DNA of 13,483 nt from assembly GCA_016207225.1 (NCBI GenBank), contig JACQQB010000080.1, positions 1 to 13,483 on the forward strand, in the 5' to 3' direction. Shown one piece after another: positions 6,944 to 12,649 of this stretch. Made by a program: the position numbers and the translations under genes. Source of the stretch: Microcaldota archaeon. Lineage in GTDB: Archaea; Micrarchaeota; Micrarchaeia; Burarchaeales; JACQQB01. Below the pieces are notes generated by a model. The model was not told the origin of the DNA, made no database searches, and saw only the letters and a program-made list of their open reading frames with translations. Position 1 is the stretch's first letter; each line of letters starts with the position of its first letter.

Positions 6944-7417
6944 ATGCTTTACATAACAAGCAGCAGAAAGCCCTGCTTAACAACCAGAAGGCTATGCAAA
7001 TCCCTTTCTTTAATCCTGCCCCGAAGTGTTTATGAGAACAGGGGAAAGAAGAACATAGATGATGTGGCTTCTAGGGCAAAGTCGTTGGGCAAACAAAGGG
7101 TAGTGTTTGTTTATGAGCAAAAAGGAAATCCTTACAAACTAAGCTTTCTCAAGCTGAATAAAGACTGGAAATGGCTCACCACTGAAATAATCCTGAAAAG
7201 TGTCAAGCTCTCCAAGATTACCGTACAATTGCCAAGGGAACTTAAAGTAAACGCAAGTGAAAAACTCAAAGAATTGTTTTATTACGAAGAGCCAGAAAGT
7301 GATGAGTTCATAACACTGAACGAAAAAGAAGATAAAGTAATATTCACCCATAAGGATAAAGTACTGCTGGAACTCAAGGTTGGATACTATGAAAGTAAGA
7401 ATGGAGATTCCATTTAA
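6944..7417 (+). CDS. Brix domain ribosome biogenesis protein (Imp4-like)
   Basis: 157 residues covering a single minimal Brix domain. Features are ITSSRKPCLTTRRLCKSL at the N-terminus, LPRSVYENRGKKNIDDVASRA (residues about 25-45), VVFVYEQKGNPYKLSFLKL and a less conserved beta-rich C-terminal half. Archaeal single-domain Brix proteins are homologues of the eukaryotic Imp4/Rpf/Brx family that binds rRNA during ribosome assembly. The start is the ATG at 6944, five bases after the RpoP stop; there is no clear ribosome binding site, so translation is probably coupled to RpoP. Its end overlaps the next gene, Pcc1. Confidence 0.9.
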   Translation: MLYITSSRKPCLTTRRLCKSLSLILPRSVYENRGKKNIDDVASRAKSLGKQRVVFVYEQKGNPYKLSFLKLNKDWKWLTTEIILKSVKLSKITVQLPRELKVNASEKLKELFYYEEPESDEFITLNEKEDKVIFTHKDKVLLELKVGYYESKNGDSI

Positions 7418-7622
7418 GTCTAACAAAGAGGCATCTAATGCGTATAAGGCATTAGTTCAAGAAACAGAATTCAAGAAAAGGAGTATTACGATAATCCAAG
7501 CAAAGAAAAAGAACCTTGTGATTACGGTTGAGAGTAATGAGCTGAGTGCTCTTAGAGCTACGGTAAATTCTTATATGCGCTTGCTCAAATTAATGAGTGA
7601 TATAACACTAGCATTGAGGTGA
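7389..7622 (+). CDS. pcc1: KEOPS complex subunit Pcc1
   Basis: 77 residues from the ATG at 7389 (AAGGTTGGA upstream). Pcc1 is the dimerising subunit of KEOPS, which with Kae1, Bud32 and Cgi121 makes the t6A modification on tRNAs reading ANN codons. The small beta-alpha fold is recognisable: MKVRMEIPFKSNKEASNAYK, a strand pair around RSITIIQAKKKNLVITVE, then the family signature ELSALRATVNSYMRLLKLM. The gene lies inside the exosome operon as in many archaea, overlapping Brix by 29 bases and prefoldin's binding site by a few. Other KEOPS genes are not in the window. Confidence 0.88.
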   Translation: MKVRMEIPFKSNKEASNAYKALVQETEFKKRSITIIQAKKKNLVITVESNELSALRATVNSYMRLLKLMSDITLALR

Positions 7623-7627
7623 GTTTT

Positions 7628-7975
7628 ATGCAAATGTCCAAAGAGTTAGAACAGCAAGTTGCTGAATTCCAAAACCTTCAGAATCAGCTGCAAATAATCT
7701 TAACCCAGAAGCAACAGGTTAAACTGCAACTCGATGAGATAGGGGTAGCATTGGATGAGCTCCAGAAAGCTTCAGGTGCCATCTTTAAAGTCGCAGGCTC
7801 TCTTCTACTTGCTTCCAATAAAGATGATGCACAAAAAGACCTAGATGAAAGGAAAGAAACATTAACAGTAAGGACAACTGTCCTAACCAAACAAGAGGAA
7901 AAGCTGAGAAACAAGCTGATTGAGTTAAGAGACAAGATCCAAAAGGCTACCGGTGGCGTCGAGGGCGCTGGTTAA
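7628..7975 (+). CDS. pfdB: Prefoldin beta subunit
   Basis: 115 residues, the expected length. Prefoldin is a jellyfish-shaped hexamer (two alpha, four beta) that holds unfolded proteins for the thermosome. The chain shows two long coiled coils (about 1-50 and 70-108) joined by the beta hairpin KASGAIFKVAGSLLLASN, with the typical FKVxGxLL pattern of beta subunits. The ATG at 7628 follows AGGTGAG at 7617-7623; an in-frame GTG at 7619 belongs to this site. The stop at 7973-7975 directly touches the next ATG. In several euryarchaea a small DUF3194 gene separates prefoldin from the DHH gene; it is absent here. Confidence 0.94.
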   Translation: MQMSKELEQQVAEFQNLQNQLQIILTQKQQVKLQLDEIGVALDELQKASGAIFKVAGSLLLASNKDDAQKDLDERKETLTVRTTVLTKQEEKLRNKLIELRDKIQKATGGVEGAG

Positions 7976-8941
7976 ATGGCCCTTTCCTTAGCCCAACCCG
8001 TTTTAACTTTTTTTAAAAAAAATAAAAACAAAAAAGCAGTAATAATTGTCCACTCAATAGGTGATATAGATTCTGTGGGCAGCGCATTTGCCCTTACTTC
8101 CTGGTTTAAGAATGCCTCAGTTGTAATGCCGGACAATATAAGTGCCGCTTCCAAAAAGCTTGCGAGCCTCCTTAATCTTAAATTCTCGAAGTTCCCTTCC
8201 AATCCTGATATCGTACTTATTACAGACACAAACTCGAAGAGCTTTCTTGGTAAATACAAGGACAAGAAAATCAACTGCGTTCTAGACCACCATTCCATCC
8301 ACAACGATTCTGTAAGAGCAGACTTGATGCTTGTTGACAATACCTACACCTCAACATGTGAGATTGTTTACGAGTTGTTGAAAGAACTTAAAGTAAAAAT
8401 AGACAAAAAAACAGCAACTTGCCTAGCTGCCGGCATTATTTATGATTCAGCCCAATTCAAAACAGCTCGAAATAAAACTTTTAAGTATGTCCATGATTTA
8501 CTGGTTATTGGCAAAGTGGAATATGAGAAACTTCTCATCCTACTCGATGTCCCGCTAGACTTATCACAAAGAATGGCATTGCTCAAGTCTGCCCAGAGAA
8601 TGGAAATAACTCGGGAAGGGAACTTCATAATAGCCTCCTCTGCAGTAGGTTCATTCGAGGCAGCATCTGCAAGCTCGTTTGTTGAATTAGGTGCAGACTT
8701 TGCCTTTGTCGGCTGCCACTGTGAGGACGGCCGGATTTCTGCAAGGGCAAGGTCTGAGTTAAGCACTAAAATCAACCTGGCAAGCATAATGGGCCAAGTA
8801 GCCAAAGAGTTCAATGGCTCCGGAGGCGGTCATCCTGCTGCAGCAGGCCTCAACAACATTCCAACTGAAAGGGTGGAGGATGCATTAAAAAGATGCGTTC
8901 AAATAACTCAGGAAAAGTTGAAAAAATTACCAAAGGCATGA
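7976..8941 (+). CDS. DHH family phosphoesterase (RecJ/NrnA-like)
   Basis: 321 residues, a two-domain DHH-DHHA1 protein. Metal-binding motifs are complete: HSIGDIDSVGS (H26, D30, D32), DTN (84-86), DHH (104-106) and IIYDSAQF (D157). The C-terminal DHHA1 domain has GSGGGHPAAAG (281-291), which binds the phosphate or RNA end. The family contains oligoribonucleases, cyclic dinucleotide phosphodiesterases and exonucleases; the position behind the exosome genes fits a role in degrading short RNA or nucleotides, but the substrate is inference. No membrane segments or extra RNA-binding domains are seen. The start codon abuts the prefoldin stop codon, and there is no separate ribosome binding site beyond GGGCGCTGG, so translation is probably coupled. 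Confidence 0.92.
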   Translation: MALSLAQPVLTFFKKNKNKKAVIIVHSIGDIDSVGSAFALTSWFKNASVVMPDNISAASKKLASLLNLKFSKFPSNPDIVLITDTNSKSFLGKYKDKKINCVLDHHSIHNDSVRADLMLVDNTYTSTCEIVYELLKELKVKIDKKTATCLAAGIIYDSAQFKTARNKTFKYVHDLLVIGKVEYEKLLILLDVPLDLSQRMALLKSAQRMEITREGNFIIASSAVGSFEAASASSFVELGADFAFVGCHCEDGRISARARSELSTKINLASIMGQVAKEFNGSGGGHPAAAGLNNIPTERVEDALKRCVQITQEKLKKLPKA

Positions 8942-8966
8942 TTAACTTCTCCATAAGGTGTATTCT

Positions 8967-10106
8967 GTGAAGAAACTAATTACAATAAACTTCCTAAACT
9001 CGTTCATCTCCAGCGCAATTACCATAATAGTGCCATTAATCCTACTTGAGAAGAACATAGGCATAACGACAATCGGTCTTATCCTGTCTCTTTTACCCTT
9101 GGTCTTCATGGCTTCAAGAGCCATCTTTGCAGCTGTGGCAGACCAGATAGGTTTCAGGATATTCTTCATAATCCAATGGGTCACGACTACTTCAGCACTA
9201 ATCTTCTACATGTTCAGCAATTCAATAGCATTTTTCCTACTTGGCAAGATATCTGAAGGTCTTAGGGACGGATCCTTCTGGTCTGTGAACAGGACTGCGA
9301 TTTTCTACCACCATAGAAATAACGAAGGAATTGCAGCTGCAAGGTTCTCAAGCATAAGGAGAGTCGGCTATGCATTAGGGATGCTTGCTGCAGGCCTTGG
9401 CTTAGCCTACCTATCGTATAACTACCTGATCCTTGCCCTGATTTTCGTTTCAATGTTGATGGGGGTTGCTGCATTCCGCTTAAAAGATAAAGGATTTGGA
9501 AAAGTAAACATAAGTAAGACAGTTGAGCTCCTCAAGATCTCCAACAAGTCGAAAATATTTTGGGAGGCATCCGTTGCAATGTTCTTTGCCGGCATACTAT
9601 GGACATTCGTTACCTTTGTATTGCCAATCTACATGCGTTCTGAATTAAGCCTAAGCTTTGATGTCATTGGCTCAGCCTTTGCTGCATACTACCTGATTGC
9701 TTCTGGAGCAACTTATCTGGGTATAAAATTCAAATTTTCTCATTTTAATGCTACGATAGCCCAGCTACTACTTTTTGGAGGTGCTGCTTTCCTGATTCCA
9801 ATCGCAGGCGCACAAATTTTCTTCTTATTGCTATTCCTCCTGGCTGTTGGGGATGGCATATCCCTCATCATCTTTGAGGAGGTTGTCGCAACTGTCACTA
9901 AAGGGAAGTCAAGTGTTTCAACAGACATAAGCTATTTGCACGTTCCAAGCAGAATTGCAGAATTCCTCAGCTTCTCATTGTTCGGCTATATAATCCAATC
10001 CTTTGGCTATTCAATCGTGTTCATAATAACTGCAATTTCCTTTGTAATATTCTCTCTAATCTCCTACAGAATCCTAAAATTGAAAAACAACAACACTACA
10101 GCCTAA
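8967..10106 (+). CDS. Major facilitator superfamily transporter
   Basis: 379 residues with about 12 hydrophobic segments in two halves separated by a polar loop near residues 175-200 (RLKDKGFGKVNISKTVELLK). An MFS motif-A-like turn, RAIFAAVADQIGFR, lies between segments 2 and 3. I chose the GTG at 8967 because AAGGTG (8955-8960) sits six bases before it; a GTG at 8958 lies in that site and would add three residues. The gene is 25 bases after the DHH gene, so it is probably the last gene of the operon, though membership in the conserved cluster is unusual. Substrate cannot be told; the absence of charged residues typical of sugar or drug families gives no lead. Confidence 0.88.
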   Translation: MKKLITINFLNSFISSAITIIVPLILLEKNIGITTIGLILSLLPLVFMASRAIFAAVADQIGFRIFFIIQWVTTTSALIFYMFSNSIAFFLLGKISEGLRDGSFWSVNRTAIFYHHRNNEGIAAARFSSIRRVGYALGMLAAGLGLAYLSYNYLILALIFVSMLMGVAAFRLKDKGFGKVNISKTVELLKISNKSKIFWEASVAMFFAGILWTFVTFVLPIYMRSELSLSFDVIGSAFAAYYLIASGATYLGIKFKFSHFNATIAQLLLFGGAAFLIPIAGAQIFFLLLFLLAVGDGISLIIFEEVVATVTKGKSSVSTDISYLHVPSRIAEFLSFSLFGYIIQSFGYSIVFIITAISFVIFSLISYRILKLKNNNTTA

Positions 10107-10116
10107 CCAACCACTG

Positions 10117-10127
10117 TCTTTTAATAG
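10117..10127 (+). promoter_or_regulatory. Probable promoter of the ureohydrolase gene
   Basis: TCTTTTAATAG forms a TATA-like box. Its centre predicts a start near 10149, downstream of the ATG at 10129 but 16 bases before the ATG at 10165. It is therefore also evidence for the later start codon. Confidence 0.4.
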
Positions 10128-10164
10128 TATGTCCACCATAAGAAAAAAATCAAAGAGGCCAACG

Positions 10165-11001
10165 ATGAAATTCGCATATGCTAACGCTAAAAAATTTGAG
10201 GAGGCAGACTACATACTTTTTGGTGTGCCCGATGAGACTGGCTCTCATTCCGAACTTAAGGGTGTTAGCCTGGCACCAAACACCATACGGAAAATATCCA
10301 ATGAACGATTCGGAATCAAAAGAGGAAATAAAATCTCCTTATTCCAGCCTCAGCAAGGTGTCTTGCCTAAAATCTACGATTATGGGAATGTAAAGAAAAA
10401 GGAAGTGGAAGGCTTAGCTGAAAAGATAGTGGAGGCAAGGAAAAAGCCAATACTACTAGGTGGAGACCATTCAATAACCTATGAAGTCTTAAAAGGAATA
10501 AGCAAAGTCAAGGAAGTCAGCTTTGTTTATTTTGATGCTCACCCCGACTTTATCTCATCTGAAAGGCATTATTACGGTTCTGTAATCTGCGACATTTCGG
10601 AACTCAAGAATGTTAAAGTTAAGCAAAGCATCGAGATAGGCATAAGAGTGCCTGAGGCCGAGGAACTTTACAACTTAAGAAAGTACCATGTTAAAACAAT
10701 CACAAGCCTGGAATTAACCCAGATAGGAATCCACAAAGCACTGGAAAGAATCAGAAGCATGATTAAGAACTACATCTATGTCTCAATTGACATGGATGTC
10801 CTGGACCCGGCCTTTGCACCAGGTGTCAACACACCAATTCCGGGTGGCATGAGCAGCTCTGAACTGATATTCCTGGCTAAGAACACATTCCGCTTACGTG
10901 GTGTTGGCTTAGACATCATGGAAGTTAACCCAAAGCGTGATGTAAATGACATAACCTCCCAGCTAGCAACCAGTCTAATAATAGAAACCATAGCGCTATA
11001 A
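10165..11001 (+). CDS. Ureohydrolase (agmatinase/arginase family)
   Basis: 278 residues from the ATG at 10165; this start fits the promoter position, has AGAGG six bases upstream and gives MKFAYANAKKFEEADYILFG, like archaeal agmatinases. An ATG at 10129 would add 12 basic residues. All binuclear manganese ligands are present: GGDHS (H102), DAHPD (D124, H126, D128), SIDMDVLDP (D209, D211), then GVNTPIPGG and the late EVNP (E253). Agmatinase makes putrescine and urea from agmatine in polyamine synthesis; it is the commonest archaeal member but other guanidino substrates are possible. One oddity: the loop after DAHPD, which normally has His followed by Gly or Ala (HG/HA), reads HYYGS, with Tyr where the His would align. 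No arginine decarboxylase or other polyamine gene is nearby. Confidence 0.88.
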   Translation: MKFAYANAKKFEEADYILFGVPDETGSHSELKGVSLAPNTIRKISNERFGIKRGNKISLFQPQQGVLPKIYDYGNVKKKEVEGLAEKIVEARKKPILLGGDHSITYEVLKGISKVKEVSFVYFDAHPDFISSERHYYGSVICDISELKNVKVKQSIEIGIRVPEAEELYNLRKYHVKTITSLELTQIGIHKALERIRSMIKNYIYVSIDMDVLDPAFAPGVNTPIPGGMSSSELIFLAKNTFRLRGVGLDIMEVNPKRDVNDITSQLATSLIIETIAL

Positions 11002-11055
11002 GAAGAAAGAACCTCAGATGCTGTTAGCAACATCATATTGTGTCAGTGGTTGTTC

Positions 11056-11082
11056 ATATCGTCATAGGTACAATGATTATAT
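11056..11082. promoter_or_regulatory. Imperfect dyad upstream of the riboflavin kinase gene, possible operator
   Basis: ATATCGTCAT and ATGATTATAT are inverted copies (8 of 10 positions pair) separated by seven bases. The dyad ends 26 bases before the ATG and overlaps the likely promoter region. The gene product has a winged helix, and the archaeal RbkR family is known to autoregulate, so this may be its operator; that is inference only. Confidence 0.3.
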
Positions 11083-11108
11083 CTGTTGTCCTTTAAATAG
11101 GTGACATA

Positions 11109-11753
11109 ATGATAAAGCCGAACCAATACGACTTGCTCCTATTGCTTTTGAAAAAGCGCGGAGATGTTGAAACAGTAATCACAACTACGAATGAATTAGC
11201 GGAAGCTCTGGAAATGTCCCAGCAAAGCATCTCCCGCTGGCTTATTGAGCTTGAGCAGGAAGGCTTTATCAAAAGAACTGTTGGGGGTCTAATGCTTACT
11301 GACCGTGGCATACTGCTACTCAAGAAAATCTACTCTGTTCTAAAGGAATCTCTAGGAAAAGAGAAAGAAATTCTGTTCACCGGCTTTGTAACTTCAGGTG
11401 TAAAGGATGGAAGGTATTACCTCTCCTTGCCCGCATACAAGAAAAAATTCAAGGAAACCTTCGGCTTTATCCCATATCCTGGTACCTTGAATGTTAAAGT
11501 AGACCAGCCTGAAAAGAAGCTTTTGTTCATGGATAGAAAGGGCATAAGGATTGAGGGCTTTAATGAGGGTGGCAGATTCTTCGGCGGGCTCAAGGCATTC
11601 AACGGCATTATGAACAACCTCAAGATCATGCTCCTCATACCAGACAGGTCCCACTATGGCCCAGAGGTCATAGAGCTTATTTCTGACAAGTTCTTAAGGA
11701 AGAAGTTCAAACTTAAAGACGGTGACAAAATTAAGGTAAAGATAGTCCCATGA
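11109..11753 (+). CDS. ribK: CTP-dependent riboflavin kinase with winged-helix domain (RbkR-type)
   Basis: 214 residues in two domains. Residues 1-85 form a winged helix-turn-helix (TTNELAEALEMSQQSISRWL, then LEQEGFIKRT and a GGLMLTDRG wing). Residues 88-214 form the archaeal riboflavin kinase: GFVTSGVKDGRYYLSLPAY, FGFIPYPGTLNVKV, GGRFFGGLKAF, HYGPEVIELIS and FKLKDGDKIKVKI. This enzyme makes FMN from riboflavin using CTP (EC 2.7.1.161). The fused form RbkR is known in several archaea as both kinase and repressor or activator of riboflavin genes, and the intact HTH supports a dual role here. AGGTGA at 11099-11104 marks the ATG at 11109. A CTTTAAATA stretch at 11091 is too close to the ATG to be its TATA box. 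No other riboflavin genes are in the window. Confidence 0.93.
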   Translation: MIKPNQYDLLLLLLKKRGDVETVITTTNELAEALEMSQQSISRWLIELEQEGFIKRTVGGLMLTDRGILLLKKIYSVLKESLGKEKEILFTGFVTSGVKDGRYYLSLPAYKKKFKETFGFIPYPGTLNVKVDQPEKKLLFMDRKGIRIEGFNEGGRFFGGLKAFNGIMNNLKIMLLIPDRSHYGPEVIELISDKFLRKKFKLKDGDKIKVKIVP

Positions 11754-11781
11754 GGTTTAAAGCACGTCATATGACGACCTC
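11752..11781 (+). terminator. Stem-loop with perfect 12-base palindrome after the riboflavin kinase gene
   Basis: CGTCATATGACG at 11765-11776 is a perfect palindrome. It is flanked by GAGGT (11752-11756) and ACCTC (11777-11781), which pair to extend the stem across an eight-base bulge. It begins in the stop codon of the kinase gene, so it may help end or stabilise that mRNA. It also lies only five bases before the next TATA box, so it could be an operator instead. There is no T-run after it. Confidence 0.3.
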
Positions 11782-11784
11782 TCG

Positions 11785-11796
11785 AATTTAAATAAT
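11785..11796 (+). promoter_or_regulatory. Archaeal promoter (TATA box) for the 11875 gene
   Basis: AATTTAAATAAT with TTTAAATA at 11787-11794. The following hairpin begins at 11815-11816, so box and hairpin are spaced exactly as at copy 1 (29 bases from the first T to GUCAG). A second AT-rich run at 11800-11814 (AATATATAATAAAA) could also serve but has no counterpart at this spacing in copy 1. Confidence 0.6.
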
Positions 11797-11814
11797 CCCA
11801 AATATATAATAAAA

Positions 11815-11838
11815 CGTCAGAGGCTTGCGCTTTTGACG
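11815..11838 (+). promoter_or_regulatory. Conserved hairpin leader, copy 2
   Basis: CGUCAGAGGC pairs with GCUUUUGACG over 10 bp (two G.U) around a UUGC loop. Relative to copy 1 at 1461-1484 there are four differences, all transitions: the closing pair changes from U-A to C-G, one C becomes U but keeps pairing with G, and one is in the loop. It ends 36 bases before the ATG at 11875. An alternative stem, GGCUUG with CGAGCC (11822-11827 with 11837-11842), would disrupt this hairpin. Confidence 0.65.
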
Positions 11839-11874
11839 AGCCTTATTCTAAACTTATATGAGGGGTGTTACTTT

Positions 11875-12621
11875 ATGACAGCTGAATCACACAGATTAGT
11901 TAAAATAACGCAATTTGATTACAACGGAAATCAAAGAGCCATCGGTGTTTTGACAGGACCAAAACTTCGTTTTTCTGACATTTTTCCAGCTATCGATAGC
12001 TTCAACAGAGAGAACGGTACTAACTTGCGTTTAATAGGTCCTGATGTAGCTGAACATTTGCTTACCCGGACAACTGAGTGGAGGGCCGTGTCTGAGCACA
12101 GAGTCGTTCGTTTCCCAGTAAATATGGTAATAGCCTATGAGCAACCAGGCAAGCCGATAGGACCTGAAATTGTTTTTGCCTTTGAAAAACATCCAACAGT
12201 TACTTTATCCGTACCTGAAGATCATCAAGGTAAAATAGACATTGCCCTGTGTGTAATTAATCTAACTGCCACTGATTTTGTTCAAGAAGGGGGAAACGTA
12301 AGGCTTGCAGTCCCAAAAGAAAGACTAATCCTCGTTCAAGCATTTCCTAAAGATGACGGTTCTTATCCTGTAGACCCGGCAATCCTCATTCCACACGGGC
12401 AGCAAGTGGCGGATTCATTGGAAGCCAGACGCCTTTGCAGGGCTGCCGGTATCTCATACGTAGGCCCAGTAACAAGAGGATTTGAATACTACAATATTGT
12501 CCCTAAGCGTGGTACAGAAGAGAGGTCAAGAAGTCCAGACGCACCCCACAGTGCCAAACGTACAGTAGTCGCCTCACTAAGCTCTTTCGATACATTCCAA
12601 CCGCTTGTTGAAATTGCATAA
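11875..12621 (+). CDS. Hypothetical protein of unknown family (paralogue of the 693-1436 gene)
   Basis: Unrecognised 248-residue protein. The ATG at 11875 follows GAGGGGTG; an in-frame TTG at 11833 would add 14 residues but lies inside the hairpin leader. No signal peptide or membrane segments are seen. Shared landmarks with the 693-1436 product are LL (62-63), EWR (68-70), VIAY (85-88), KPIG (93-96) and VF (100-101), and a later AAGISYVGPVTRGFE resembling AAFVGLPVFRNRFE. Overall identity is low, so the relation is inferred from order and spacing. The tail is basic and serine-rich (KRGTEERSRSPDAPHSAKRT). The next gene follows after 28 bases and probably shares the transcript. Function is unknown. 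Confidence 0.7.
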   Translation: MTAESHRLVKITQFDYNGNQRAIGVLTGPKLRFSDIFPAIDSFNRENGTNLRLIGPDVAEHLLTRTTEWRAVSEHRVVRFPVNMVIAYEQPGKPIGPEIVFAFEKHPTVTLSVPEDHQGKIDIALCVINLTATDFVQEGGNVRLAVPKERLILVQAFPKDDGSYPVDPAILIPHGQQVADSLEARRLCRAAGISYVGPVTRGFEYYNIVPKRGTEERSRSPDAPHSAKRTVVASLSSFDTFQPLVEIA

Positions 12622-12649
12622 TGCAATTATTTATCGTGAAGGTGAAAAA

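Noticed and set aside
7139..7426. Open frame of 95 codons on the minus strand over Brix and Pcc1
   Set aside because: Antisense to two overlapping conserved genes, with no start signals.
11091..11099. CTTTAAATA as TATA box of the riboflavin kinase gene
   Set aside because: It is only about 10 bases before the ATG at 11109, so transcription would start inside the gene, and it overlaps the ribosome binding site.
11002..11108. Possible tRNA or C/D box RNA in the gap after the ureohydrolase gene
   Set aside because: No cloverleaf or T-loop consensus, and no convincing paired RTGATGA and CTGA boxes.
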